Assembly (NCBI GenBank): GCA_033782935.1
Contig: JAWQEG010000283.1
Coordinates: forward strand, 2,294,001 to 2,358,000
Source: Petrolisthes cinctipes
Taxonomy: Eukaryota; Arthropoda; Malacostraca; Decapoda; Porcellanidae
Length of the DNA stretch: 64,000 nucleotides
Reading direction: 5' to 3'
Both the position numbers and the translations under genes were made by a program. Under the pieces are notes generated by a model. It worked only from the letters and a program-made list of their open reading frames with translations. It was not told where the DNA came from and did no database searches. Position 1 is the stretch's first letter. Each line of letters starts with the position of its first letter. Positions 1-12,992 of this stretch are shown piece by piece.

Positions 1-436
1 AGTCGATATGTGCATGCATCTTCTGTACCCGTTTATATCTCAAATTCTGGCCCTAAACACCCGAAAATTCGATATTTTGGGGTCCCAGAAGCGATCTGTA
101 CATGCCTACTCCGTGTTAGAGTATTTTCAAAATTCAGGCCCAAAACATGCTAAAAATCGATATTTTTGGTGCCCAAAGTCAATATGTGCATGTATCTTCT
201 GTACCCGTTTATATCTCAAATTCAGGCTCAAAACACCCGAAAATTCAATATTTTGGGGTCCCAGAAGCAATCTGTACATGCCTACACAGTGCTAGAATAT
301 TTTCAAAATATAGGCTAAAAACATGCTAAAAATCGACATTTTAGGTGCCAAAAAATCGATATCTCAAATTCAGTCCCAAAACACCCGAAAATTCGATATT
401 TAGAGGTCCCAGAAGGTATCTGTACATGCCTACTCC
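1..436. repeat. Partial trimer block at left window edge
   Basis: The block would begin 65 bp before the window (phase start -64), which makes it a full 501-bp unit of A1, B and C1. Only the last 113 bp of its A monomer lie inside the window. There is no sign of an array boundary. Confidence 0.93.
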
Positions 437-3400
437 GTGTTAGAGTATTTTCAAAATACAGGCCAAAAACATACTGAAAATCGATCTTTTAGGTGCCCAA
501 AAGTCGATATGTGCATGCATCTTCTGTACCCGTTTATATCTCAAATTCTGGCCCTAAACACCCGAAAATTCGATATTTTGGGGTCCCAGAAGCGATCTGT
601 ACATGCCTACTCAGTGTTAGAGTATTTTCAAAATTCAAGCCCAAAACATGCTGAAAATCGATATTTTTGGTGCCCAAAGTCAATATGTGCATGTATCTTC
701 TGTACCCGTTTATATCTCAAATTCAGGCTCAAAACACCCGAAAATTCAATATTTTGGGGTCCCAGAAGCAATCTGTACAGTGCTAGAATATTTTCAAAAT
801 ATAGGCTAAAAACATGCTAAAAATCGATCTTTTAGGTGCCAAAAAGTCGATATCTCAAATTCAGTCCCAAAACACCCGAAAATTCGATATTTAGGGGTCC
901 CAGAAGCGATCTGTACATGCCTACTCCGTGTTAGAGTATTTTCAAAATACATGCTCAAAACATACTGAAAATCATTCTTTTAGGTGCATAAAAATCGATA
1001 TGTGCATGCATCTTCAGTACCCGTTTATATCTCAAATTCAGGCTCAAAACACCCGAAAATTCGATATTTTGGAGTCCCAGAAGCGATCTGTACATGCCTA
1101 CTCCGTGTTAGAGTATTTTCAAAATTCAGGCCCAAAACATGCTGAAAATCGATATTTTTGGTGCCCAAATTCAATATGTGCATGTATCTTCTGTACCCGT
1201 TTATATCTCAAATTCAGGCTCAAAACACCCGAAAATTCAATATTTTGGGGTCCCAGAAGCAATCTGTACATGCCTACTCAGTGCTAGAATATTTTCAAAA
1301 TATAGGCTAAAAACATGCTAAAAATCGATCTTTTAGGTGCCAAAAAGTCGATATCTCAAATTCAGTCCCAAAACACCCGAAAATTCGATATTTAGGGGTC
1401 CCAGAAGCGATCTGTACATGCCTACTCCGTGTTAGAGTATTTTCAAAATACATGCTCAAAACATACTGAAAATCGATCTTTTAGGTGCACAAAAGTCGAT
1501 ATGTGCATGCATCTTCAGTACCCGTTTATATCTCAAATTCAGGCTCAAAACACCCGAAAATTCAATATTTTGGGGTCCCAGAAGCAATCTGTACATGCTT
1601 ACACAGTGCTAGAATATTTTCAAAATATAGGCTAAAAACATGCTAAAAATCGACATTTTAGGTGCCAAAAAATCGATATCTCAAATTCAGTCCCAAAACA
1701 CCCGAAAATTCGATATTTAGAGGTCCCAGAAGGTATCTGTACATGCCTACTCCGTGTTAGAGTATTTTCAAAATACAGGCCAAAAACATACTGAAAATCG
1801 ATCTTTTAGGTGCCCAAAAGTCGATATGTGCATGCATCTTCTGTACCCGTTTATATCTCAAATTCAGGCCCTAAACACCCGAAAATTCGATATTTTGGGG
1901 TCCCAGAAGCGATCTGTACATGCCTACTCCGTGTTAGAGTATTTTCAAAATTCAGGCCCAAAACATGCTGAAAATCGATATTTTTGGTGCCCAAAGTCAA
2001 TATGTGCATGTATCTTCTGTACCCGTTTATATCTCAAATTCAGGCTCAAAACACCCGAACATTCAATATTTTGGGGTCCCAGAAGCAATCTGTACATGCC
2101 TACACAGTGCTAGAATATTTTCAAAATATAGGCTAAAAACATGCTAAAAATCGACATTTTAGGTGCCAAAAAATCGATATCTCAAATTCAGTCCCAAAAC
2201 ACCCGAAAATTCGATATTTAGAGGTCCCAGAAGGTATCTGTACATGCCTACTCCGTGTTAGAGTATTTTCAAAATACACGCCAAAAACATACTGAAAATC
2301 GATCTTTTAGGTGCCCAAAAGTCGATATGTGCATGCATCTTCTGTACCCGTTTATATCTCAAATTCTGGCCCTAAACACCCGTAAATTCGATATTTTGGG
2401 GTCCCAGAAGCGATCTGTACATGCCTACACAGTGCTAGAATATTTTCAAAATATAGGCTAAAAACATGCTAAAAATCGACATTTTAGGTGTCAAAAAATC
2501 GATATCTCAAATTCAGTCCCAAAACAACCGAAAATTCGATATTTAGAGGTCCCAGAAGGTATCTGTACATGCCTACTCCGTGTTAGAGTATTTTCAAAAT
2601 ACAGGCCAAAAACATACTGAAAATCGATCTTTTAGGTGCCCAAAAGTCGATATGTGCATGCATCTTCTGTACCCGTTTATATCTCAAATTCTGGCCCTAA
2701 ACACCCGAAAATTCGATATATTGGGGTCCCAGAAGCGATCTGTACATACCTACTCCGTGTTAGAGTATTTTCAAAATTCAGGCCCAGAACATGCTGAAAA
2801 TCGATATTTTTGGTGCCCAAAGTCAATATGTGCATGTATCTTCTGTACCCGTTTATATCTCAAATTCAGGCTCAAAACACCCTAAAATTCGATATTTTGG
2901 GGTCCCAGAAGCAATCTGTACATGCCTACTCAGTGCTAGAATATTTTCAAAATATAGGCTAAAAACATGCTAAAAATCGATCTTTTAGGTGCCAAAAAGT
3001 CGATATCTCAAATTCAGTCCCAAACACCCAAAAATTCGATATTTAGGGGTCCCAGAAGCGATCTGTACATGCCTACTCCGTGTTAGAGTATTTTCAAAAT
3101 ACATGCTCAAAACATACTGAAAATCGATCTTTTAGGTGCACAAAAGTCGATATGTGCATGCATCTTCAGTACCCGTTTATATCTCAAATTCAGGCTCAAA
3201 ACACCCGAAAATTCAATATTTTGGGGTCCCAGAAGCAATCTGTACATGCCTACTCCGTGTTAGAGTAGTTTCAAAATTCAGGCCCAAAACATGCTGAAAA
3301 TCGATATTTTTGGTGCCCAAAGTCAATATGTGCATGTATCTTCTGTACCCGTTTATATCTCAAATTCAGGCTCAAAACACCCGAAAATTCAATATTTTGG

Positions 3401-4571
3401 GGTCCCAGAAGCAATCTGTACATGCCTACACAGTGCTAGAAGATTTTAAAATATAGGCTAAAAACATGCTGAAAATCGACATTTTAGGTGCCAAAAAATC
3501 GATATCTCAAATTCAGTCCCAAAACACCCAAAAATTCGATATTCAGAGGTCCCAGAAGGTATCTGTACATGCCTACTCCGTGTTAGAGTATTTTCAAAAT
3601 ACAGGCCAAAAACATACTGAAAATCGATCTTTTAGGTGCCCAAAAGTCGATATGTGCATGCATCTTCTGTACCCGTTTATATCTCAAATTCTGGCCATAA
3701 ACACCCGAAAATTCGATATTTTGGGGTCCCAGAAGCGATCTGTACATGCCTACTCCGTGTTAGAGTATTTTCAAAATTCAGGCCCAAAACATGCTGAAAA
3801 TCGATATTTTTGGTGCCCAAAGTCAATATGTGCATGTATCTTCTGTACCCGTTTATATCTCAAATTCAGGCTCAAAACACCCGAAAATTCAATATTTTGG
3901 GGTCCCAGAAGCAATCTGTACAGTGCTAGAATATTTTCAAAATATAGGCTAAAAACATGCTAAAAATCGATCTTTTAGGTGCCAAAAAGTCGATATCTCA
4001 AATTCAGTCCCAAAACACCCGAAAATTCGATATTTAGGGGTCCCAGAAGCGATCTGTACATGCCTACTCCGTGTTAGAGTATTTTCAAAATACATGCTCA
4101 AAACATACTGAAAATCGATCTTTTAGGTGCACAAAAGTCGATATGTGCATGCATCTTCAGTACCCGTTTATATCTCAAATTCAGGCTCAAAACACCCGAA
4201 AATTCAATATTTTGGGGTCCCAGAAGCAATCTCTACATGCCTACTCAGTGTTAGAGTATTTTCAAAATACAGGCCCAAAACATGCTGAAAATCGATATTT
4301 TAGATGCCCAAAGTCAATATGTGCATGTATCTTCTGTACCCGTTTATATCTCGAATTCAGGCTCAAAACACCCGAAAATTCAATATTTTGGGGTCCCAGA
4401 AGCAATCTGTACATGCCTACACAGTGCTAGATTATTTTCAAAATATAGGCTAAAAACATGCTAAAAATCGACATTTTAGGTGCCAAAAAATCGATATCTC
4501 AAATTCAGTCCCAAAACACCCGAAAATTCGATATTTAGAGGTCCCAGAAGGTATCTGTACATGCCTTCTCC
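437..4571. repeat. Mixed A1/A2 trimer and dimer blocks, left part
   Basis: Blocks start at 437 (491 bp, 10-bp deletion in B), 928 (501), 1429 (325, A2-C1), 1754 (501), 2255 (325, A1-C1), 2580 (500), 3080 (500), 3580 (491) and 4071 (501). At 3433 the C monomer reads AGATTTTAAAATATAGG instead of ATATTTTCAAAATATAGG, which breaks the dyad. At 3257 the B monomer has GAGTAGTTTC. Dimers and trimers alternate without a fixed order. Confidence 0.93.
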
Positions 4572-7500
4572 GTGTTAGAGTATTTTCAAAATACAGGCCA
4601 AAAACATACTGAAAATCGATCTTTTAGGTGCCCAAAAGTCGATATGTGCATGCATCTTCTGTACCCGTTTATATCTCAAATTCTGGCCCTAAACACCCGA
4701 AAATTCGATATTTTGGGGTCCCAGAAGCGATCTGTACATGCCTACTCCGTGTTAGAGTATTTTCAAAATTCAGGCCCAAAACATGCTGAAAATCGATATT
4801 TTTGGTGCCCAAAGTCAATATGTGCATGTATCTTCTGTACCCGTTTATATCTCAAATTCAGGCTCAAAACACCCGAAAATTCAATATTTTGGGGTCCCAG
4901 AAGCAATCTGTACAGTGCTAGAATATTTTCAAAATATAGGCTAAAAACATGCTAAAAATCGATCTTTTAGGTGCCAAAAAGTCGATATCTCAAATTCAGT
5001 CCAAAAACACCCGAAAATTCGATATTTAGGGGTCCCAGAAGCGATATGTACATGCCTACTCCGTGTTAGAGTATTTTCAAAATACATGCTCAAAACATAC
5101 TGAAAATCGATATTTTAGGTGCACAAAAGTCGATATGTGCATGCATCTTCAGTACCCGTTTATATCTCAAATTCAGGCTCAAAACACCCGAAAATTCAAT
5201 ATTTTGGGGTCCCAGAAGCAATCTGTACATGCCCACTCAGTGCTAGAATATTTTCAAAATATAGGCTAAAAACATGCTAAAAATCGATCTTTTAGGTGCC
5301 AAAAAGTCGATATCTCAAATTCAGTCCCAAAACACCCGAAAATTCGATATTTAGGGGTCCCAGAAGCGATCTGTACATGCCTACTCCGTGTTAGAGTATT
5401 TTCAAAATACATGCTCAAAACATACTGAAAATCGATCTTTTAGGTGCACAAAAGTCGATATGTGCATGCATCTTCAGTACCCGTTTATATCTCAAATTCA
5501 GGCTCAAAACACCCGAAAATTCAATATTTTGGGGTCCCAGAAGCAATCTGTACATGCCTACTCAGTGTTAGAGTATTTTCAAAATACAGGCCCAAAACAT
5601 GCTGAAAATCGATATTTTAGATGCCCAAAGTCAATATGTGCATGTATCTTCTGTACCCGTTTATATCTCAAATTCAGGCTCAAAACACCCGAAAATTCAA
5701 TATTTTGGGGTCCCAGAAGCAATCTGTACATGCCCACTCAGTGCTAGAATATTTTCAAAATATAGGCTAAAAACATGCTAAAAATCGATCTTTTAGGTGC
5801 CAAAAAGTCGATATCTCAAATTCAGTCCCAAAACACCCGAAAATTCGATATTTAGGGGTCCCAGAAGCGATCTGTACATGCCTACTCCGTGTTAGAGTAT
5901 TTTCAAAATACATGCTCAAAACATACTGAAAATCGATCTTTTAGGTGCACAAAAGTCGATATGTGCATGCATCTTCAGTACCCGTTTATATTTCAAATTC
6001 AGGCTCAAAACACCCGAAAATTCAATATTTTGGGGTCCCAGAAGCAATCTGTACATGCCTACTCAGTGTTAGAGTATTTTCAAAATACAGGCCCAAAACA
6101 TGCTGAAAATCGATATTTTAGATGCCCAAAGTCAATATGTGCATGTATCTTCTGTACCCGTTTATATCTCAAATTCAGGCTCAAAACACCCGAAAATTCA
6201 ATATTTTGGGGTCCCAGAAGCAATCTGTACATGCCTACACAGTGCTAGAATATTTTCAAAATATAGGCTAAAAACATGCTGAAAATCGATATTTTAGGTG
6301 CCAAAAAATCGATATCTCAAATTCAGTCCCAAAACACCCGAAAATTCGATATTTAGAGGTCCCAGAAGGTATCTGTACATGCCTACTCCGTGTTAGAGTA
6401 TTTTAAAAATACAGGCCAAAAACATACTGAAAATCGATATTTTTGGTGCCCAAAGTCAATATGTTCATGTATCTTCTGTACCCGTTTATATCTCAAATTC
6501 AGGCTCAAAACACCCGAAAATTCAATATTTTGGGGTCCCAGAAGCAATCTGTACATGCCTACTCAGTGCTAGAATATTTTCAAAATATAGGCTAAAAACA
6601 TGCTAAAAATCGATCTTTTAGGTGCCAAAAAATCGATATCTCAAATTCAGTCCCAAAACACCCGAGAATTCGATATTTAGGGGTCCCAGAAGCGATCTGT
6701 ACATGCCTACTTCGTGTTAGAGTATTTTCAAAATACATGCTCAAAACATACTGAAAATCGATCTTTTAGGTGCACAAAAGTCGATATGTGCATGCATCTT
6801 CAGTACCCGTTTATATCTCAAATTCAGGCTCAAAACACCCGAAAATTCAATATTTTGGGGTCCCAGAAGCAATCTGTACATGCCTACTCAGTGTTAGAGT
6901 ATTTTCAAAATACAGGCCCAAAACATGCTGAAAATCGATATTTTAGATGCCCAAAGTCAATATGTGCATGTATCTTCTGTACCCGTTTATATCTCAAATT
7001 CAGGCTCAAAACACCCGAAAATTCAATATTTTGGGGTCCCAGAAGCAATCTGTACATGCCTACACAGTGCTAGAATATTTTCAAAATATAGGCTAAAAAC
7101 ATGCTGAAAATCGATATTTTAGGTGCCAAAAAATCGATATCTCAAATTCAGTCCCAAAACACCCGAAAATTCGATATTTAGAGGTCCCAGAAGGTATCTG
7201 TACATGCCTACTCCGTGTTAGAGTATTTTCAAAATACATGCACAAAACATACTGAAAATCGATCTTTTAGGTGCACAAAAGTCGATATGTGCATGCATCT
7301 TCAGTACCCGTTTATATCTCAAATTCAGGCTCAAAACACCCAAAAATTCAATATTTTGGGGTCCCAGAAGCAATCTGTACATGCCTACTCAGTGTTAGAG
7401 TATTTTCAAAATACAGGCCCAAAACATGCTGAAAATCGATATTTTAGATGCCCAAAGTGCATGTATCTTCTGTACCCGTTTATATCTCAAATTCAGGCTC

Positions 7501-7707
7501 AAAACACCCGAAAATTCAATATTTTGGGGTCCCAGAAGCAATCTGTACATGCCTACACAGTGCTAGAATATTTTCAAAATATAGGCTAAAAACATGCTAA
7601 AAATCGACATTTTAAGTGCCAAAAAATCGATATATCAAATTCAGTCCCAAAACACCCGAAAATTCGATATTTAGAGGTCCCAGAAGGTATCTGTACATGC
7701 CTACTCC
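4572..7707. repeat. 3,136-bp segment, copy 1 of duplicated segment
   Basis: Blocks start at 4572 (491), 5063 (325), 5388 (501), 5889 (501), 6390 (324), 6714 (501) and 7215 (493). The block at 6390 is an A1/B hybrid monomer followed by C2. The block at 7215 breaks the usual linkage (C1 followed by A2) and has the 8-bp deletion in B'. Rare bases such as AGAAGCGATATGTAC at 5040 reappear 3,136 bp downstream at 8176, which supports a segmental duplication within the array. Confidence 0.88.
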
Positions 7708-10350
7708 GTGTTAGAGTATTTTCAAAATACAGGCCAAAAACATACTGAAAATCGATCTTTTAGGTGCCCAAAAGTCGATATGTGCATGCATCTTCTGTAC
7801 CTGTTTATATCTCAAATTCTGGCCCTAAACACCCGAAAATTCGATATTTTGGGGTCCCAGAAGCGATCTGTACATGCCTACTCCGTGTTAGAGTATTTTC
7901 AAAATTCAGGCCCAAAACATGCTGAAAATCGATATTTTTGGTGCCCAAAGTAAATATGTGCATGTATCTTCTGTACCCGTTTATATCTCAAATTCAGGCT
8001 CAAAACACCCGAAAATTCAATATTTTGGGGTCCCAGAAGCAATCTGTACAGTGCTAGAATATTTTCAAAATATAGGCTAAAAACATGCTAAAAATCGATC
8101 TTTTAGGTGCCAAAAAGTCGATATCTCAAATTCAGTCCAAAAACACCCGAAAATTCGATATTTAGGGGTCCCAGAAGCGATATGTACATGCCTACTCCGT
8201 GTTAGAGTATTTTCAAAATACATGCTCAAAACATACTGAAAATCGATATTTTAGGTGCACAAAAGTCGATATGTGCATGCATCTTCAGTACCCGTTTATA
8301 TCTCAAATTCAGGCTCAAAACACCCGAAAATTCAATATTTTGGGGTCCCAGAAGCAATCTGTACATGCCTACTCAGTGCTAGAATATTTTCAAAATATAG
8401 GCTAAAAACATGCTAAAAATCGATCTTTTAGGTGCCAAAAAGTCGATATCTCAAATTCAGTCCCAAAACACCCGAAAATTCGATATTTAGGGGTCCCAGA
8501 AGCGATCTGTACATGCCTACTCCGTGTTAGAGTATTTTCAAAATACATGCTCAAAACATACTGAAAATCGATCTTTTAGGTGCACAAAAGTCGATATGTG
8601 CATGCATCTTCAGTACCCGTTTATATCTCAAATTCAGGCTCAAAACACCCGAAAATTCAATATTTTGGGGTCCCAGAAGCAATCTGTACATGCCTACTCA
8701 GTGTTAGAGTATTTTCAAAATACAGGCCCAAAACATGCTGAAAATCGATATTTTAGATGCCCAAAGTCAATATGTGCATGTATCTTCTGTACCCGTTTAT
8801 ATCTCAAATTCAGGCTCAAAACACCCGAAAATTCAATATTTTGGGGTCCCAGAAGCAATCTGTACATGCCTACACAGTGCTAGAATATTTTCAAAATATA
8901 GGCTAAAAACATGCTGAAAATCGATATTTTAGGTGCCAAAAAATCGATATCTCAAATTCAGTCCCAAAACACCCGAAAATTCGATATTTAGAGGTCCCAG
9001 AAGGTATCTGTACATGCCTACTCCGTGTTAGAGTATTTTCAAAATACAGGCCAAAAACATACTGAAAATCGATATTTTTGGTGCCCAAAGTCAATATGTG
9101 CATGTATCTTCTGTACCCGTTTATATCTCAAATTCAGGCTCAAAACACCCGAAAATTCAATATTTTGGGGTCCCAGAAGCAATCTGTACATGCCTACTCA
9201 GTGCTAGAATATTTTCAAAATATAGGCTAAAAACATGCTAAAAATCGATCTTTTAGGTGCCAAAAAGTCGATATCTCAAATTCAGTCCCAAAACACCCGA
9301 AAATTCGATATTTAGGGGTCCCATAAGTGATCTGTACATGCCTACTCCGTGTTAGAGTATTTTCAAAATACATGCTCAAAACATACTGAAAATCGATCTT
9401 TTAGGTGCACAAAAGTCGATATGTGCATGCATCTTCAGTACCCGTTTATATCTCAAATTCAGGCTCAAAACACCCGAAAATTCAATATTTTGGGGTCCCA
9501 GAAGCAATCTGTACATGCCTACTCAGTGTTAGAGTATTTTCAAAATACAGGCCCAAAACATGCTGAAAATCGATATTTTAGATGCCAAAAGTCAATATGT
9601 GCATGTATCTTCTGTACCCGTTTATATCTCAAATTCAGGCTCAAAACACCCGAAAATTCAATATTTTGGGGTCCCAGAAGCAATCTGTACATGCCTACAC
9701 AGTGCTAGAATATTTTCAAAATATAGGCTAAAAACATGCTGAAAATCGATATTTTAGGTGCCAAAAAATCGATATCTCAAATTCAGTCCCAAAACACCCG
9801 AAAATTCGATATTTAGAGGTCCCAGAAGGTATCTGTACATGCCTACTCCGTATTAGAGTATTTTCAAAATTCATGCTCAAAACATACTGAAAATCGATCT
9901 TTTAGGTGCACAAAATTCGATATGTGCATGCATCTTCAGTACCCGTTTATATCTCAAATTCAGGCTCAAAACACCCGAAAACTCAATATTTTGGGGTCCC
10001 AGAAGCAATCTGTACATGCCTACTCAGTGTTAGAGTATTTTCAAAATACAGGCCCAAAACATGCTGAAAATCGATATTTTAGATGCCCAAAGTCAATATG
10101 TGCATGTATCTTCTGTACCCGTTTATATCTCAAATTCAGGCTCAAAACACCCGAAAATTCAATATTTTGGGGTCCCAGAAGCAATCTGTACATGCCTACT
10201 CAGTGCTAGAATATTTTCAAAATATAGGCTAAAAACATGCTAAAAATCGATCTTTTAGGTGCCAAAAAGTCGATATCTCAAATTCAGTCCCAAAACACCC
10301 GAAAATTCGATATTTAGGGGTCCCAGAAGCGATCTGTACATGCCTACTCA
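7708..10350. repeat. Copy 2 of the 4572 segment, one trimer shorter
   Basis: Blocks start at 7708 (491), 8199 (325), 8524 (501), 9025 (324), 9349 (501) and 9850 (501). The order matches copy 1 with one 501-bp trimer missing, so the offset drops from 3,136 bp at 8524 to 2,635 bp at 9025. The 9025 block is the same A1/B hybrid dimer as at 6390. The block at 9850 starts GTATTAG instead of GTGTTAG and, like 7215, joins C1 to A2. Confidence 0.86.
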
Positions 10351-11823
10351 GTGTTAGAGTATTTTCAAAATACAGGCCCAAAACATGCTGAAAATCGATA
10401 TTTTAGATGCCCAAAGTCAATATGTGCATGTATATTCTGTACCCGTTTATATCTCAAATTCAGGCTCAAAACACCCGAAAATTCAATATTTTGGGGTCCC
10501 AGAAGCAATCTGTACATGCCTACACAGTGCTAGAATATTTTCAAAATATAGGCTAAAAACATGCTGAAAATCGATATTTTAGGTGCCAAAAAATCGATAT
10601 TTCAAATTCAGTCCCAAAACACACGAAAATTCGATATTTAGAGGTCCCAGAAGGTATCTGTACATGCCTACTCCGTGTTAGAGTATTTTCAAAATACAGG
10701 CCAAAAACATACTGAAAATCGATATTTTTGGTGCCCAAAGTCAATATGTGCATGTATCTTCTGTACCCGTTTATATCTCAAATTCAGGCTCAAAACACCC
10801 GAAAATTCAATATTTTGGGGTCCCTGAAGCAATCTGTACATGCCTACTCAGTGCTAGAATATTTTCAAAATATAGGCTAAAAACATGCTAAAAATCGATC
10901 TTTTAGGTGCCAAAAAGTCGATATCTCAAATTCAGTCCCAAAACACCCGAAAATTCGATATTTAGGGGTCCCAGAAGCGATCTGTACATGCCTACTCCGT
11001 GTTAGAGTATTTTCAAAATACATGCTCAAAACATACTTAAAATCGATCTTTTAGGTGCACAAAAGTCGATATGTGCATCCATCTTCAGTACCCGTTTATA
11101 TCTCAAATTCAGGCTCAAAACACCCGAAAATTCAATATTTTGGGGTCCCAGAAGCAATCTGTACATGCCTACTCAGTGTTAGAGTATTTTCAAAATACAG
11201 GCCCAAAACATGCTGAAAATCGATATTTTAGATGCCCAAAGTCAATATGTGCATGTATCTTCTGTACCCGTTTATATCTCAAATTCAGGCTCAAAACACC
11301 CGAAAATTCAATATTTTGGGGTCCCAGAAGCAATCTGTACATGCCTACACAGTGCTAGAATATTTTCAAAATATAGGCTAAAAACATGCTGAAAATCGAT
11401 ATTTTAGGTGCCAAAAAATCGATATCTCAAATTCAGTCCCAAAACACCCGAAAATTCGATTTTTAGAGGTCCCAGAAGGTATCTGTATATGCCTACTCCG
11501 TGTTAGAGTATTTTCAAAATACAGGCCCAAAACATGCTGAAAATCGATATTTTTGGTGCCCAAAGTCAATATGTGCATGTATCTTCTGTACCCGTTTATA
11601 TCTCAAATTCAGGGTCAAAACACCCGAAAATTCAATATTTTGGGGTCCCAGAAGCAATCTGTACATGCCTACTCAGTGCTAGAATATTTTCTAAATATAG
11701 GCTAAAAACATGCTAAAAATCGATCTTTTAGGTGCCAAAAAGTCGATATCTCAAATTCAGTCCCAAAACACACGAAAATTCGATATTTAGGGGTCCCAGA
11801 AGCGATCTGTACATGCCTACTCC
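10351..11823. repeat. Run of shortened blocks, eroded third copy
   Basis: Blocks start at 10351 (324, B'-C1 with A missing), 10675 (324, A1/B hybrid-C2), 10999 (501, A2-B'-C1) and 11500 (324, B-C2 with A missing). The 10675 and 10999 blocks match 9025 and 9349 at a constant offset of 1,650 bp, so this looks like a third, reduced copy of the preceding segment. Three of the four blocks are dimers, the densest cluster of dimers in the window. Confidence 0.84.
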
Positions 11824-12491
11824 GTATTAGAGTATTTTCAAAATACATTCTCAAAACATACTGAAAATCGATCTTTTAGGTGCACAAAATTCGATATGGG
11901 CATGCATCTTCAGTACCCGTTTATATCTCAAATTCAGGCTCAAAACACCCGAAAATTCAATATTTTGGGGTCCCAGAAGCAATCTGTACATGCCTACGCA
12001 GTGTTAGAGTATTTTCAAAATACATTCTCAAAACATCCTGAAAATCGATCTTTTAGGTGCACAAAATTCGATATGTGCATGCATCTTCTGTACCCGTTTA
12101 TATCTCAAATTCTAGCCCTAAACACCCGAAAATTCGATATTTTGGGGTCCCAGAAGCGATCTGTACATGCCTACTCCGTGTTAGAGTATTTTCAAAATTC
12201 AGGCCCAAAACATGCTGAAAATCGATATTTTTGGTGCCCAAAGTCAATATGTGCATGTATCTTCTGTACCCGTTTATATCTCAAATTCAGGCTCAAAACA
12301 CCCGAAAATTCAATATTTTGGGGTCCCAGAAGCAATCTGTACAGTGCTAGAATATTTTCAAAATATAGGCTAAAAACATGCTAAAAATCGATCTTTTAGG
12401 TGCCAAAAAGTCGATATCTCAAATTCAGTCCCAAAACACCCGAAAATTCGATATTTAGGGGTCCCAGAAGCGATCTGTACATGCCTACTCC
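11824..12491. repeat. Four-monomer block A2-A-B-C2 (668 bp)
   Basis: Monomers start at 11824, 12001, 12178 and 12344, with lengths 177, 177, 166 and 148 bp. The second A starts like A2 (ACATTCTCAAAACATCC, GCACAAAATTCG) and continues like A1 (CATCTTCTGTACCCG, CTAGCCCTAAACACCC), so it is an A2/A1 hybrid. This is what a crossover between misaligned A monomers would produce. Confidence 0.88.
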
Positions 12492-12992
12492 GTATTAGAG
12501 TATTTTGAAAATACATGCTCAAAACATACTGAAAATCGATCTTTTAGGTGCACAAAAGTCGATATGTGCATGCATCTTCAGTACCCGTTTATATCTCAAA
12601 TTCAGGCTCAAAACACCAGAAAATTCAATATTTTGGGGTCCCAGAAGCAATCTGTACATGCCTACTCAGTGTTGGAGTATTTTCAAAATACAGGCCCAAA
12701 ACATGCTGAAAATCGATATTTTAGATGCCCAAAGTCAATATGTGCATGTATCTTCTGTACCCGTTTATATCTCAAATTCAGGCTCAAAACACCCGAAAAT
12801 TCAATATTTTGGGGTCTCAGAAGCAATCTGTACATGCCTACACAGTGCTAGAATATTTTCAAAATATAGGCTAAAAACATGCTAAAAATCGACATTTTAG
12901 GTGCCAAAAAATCGATATCTCAAATTCAGTCCCAAAACACACTAAAATTCGATATTTAGAGGTCCCAGAAGGTATCTGTACATGCCTACTCT
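12492..12992. repeat. Transition trimer A2-B'-C1
   Basis: A 501-bp trimer that links the mixed left part to the X/Y/Z super-repeat. It starts GTATTAG and has TTTTGAAAATACATGC in A, so the dyad is lost here. At 12946 the C1 monomer reads ACACTAAAATTCG, close to the CCCTAAAATTCG that precedes X blocks further right. Confidence 0.88.

Noticed and set aside
437..820. Open frames of 60-165 codons on the + strand in every block, the 119-codon form being commonest
   Set aside because: They arise because 177 bp is 59 codons, so a frame stays open over A and B and stops at the TAG in GTGCTAG. Starts are mostly GTG within GTGTTAG. Indels of 1, 8 and 10 bp and 29 bp between monomers shift the frame freely, many copies are cut by stops, and overlapping frames give equal lengths. 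Nothing suggests coding selection.
8903..9103. Minus-strand open frames of about 66 codons (also at 10553, 11378, 33576, 37880)
   Set aside because: They are reverse-strand readings of the same monomers, present only where small variants remove a stop, and not conserved between blocks.
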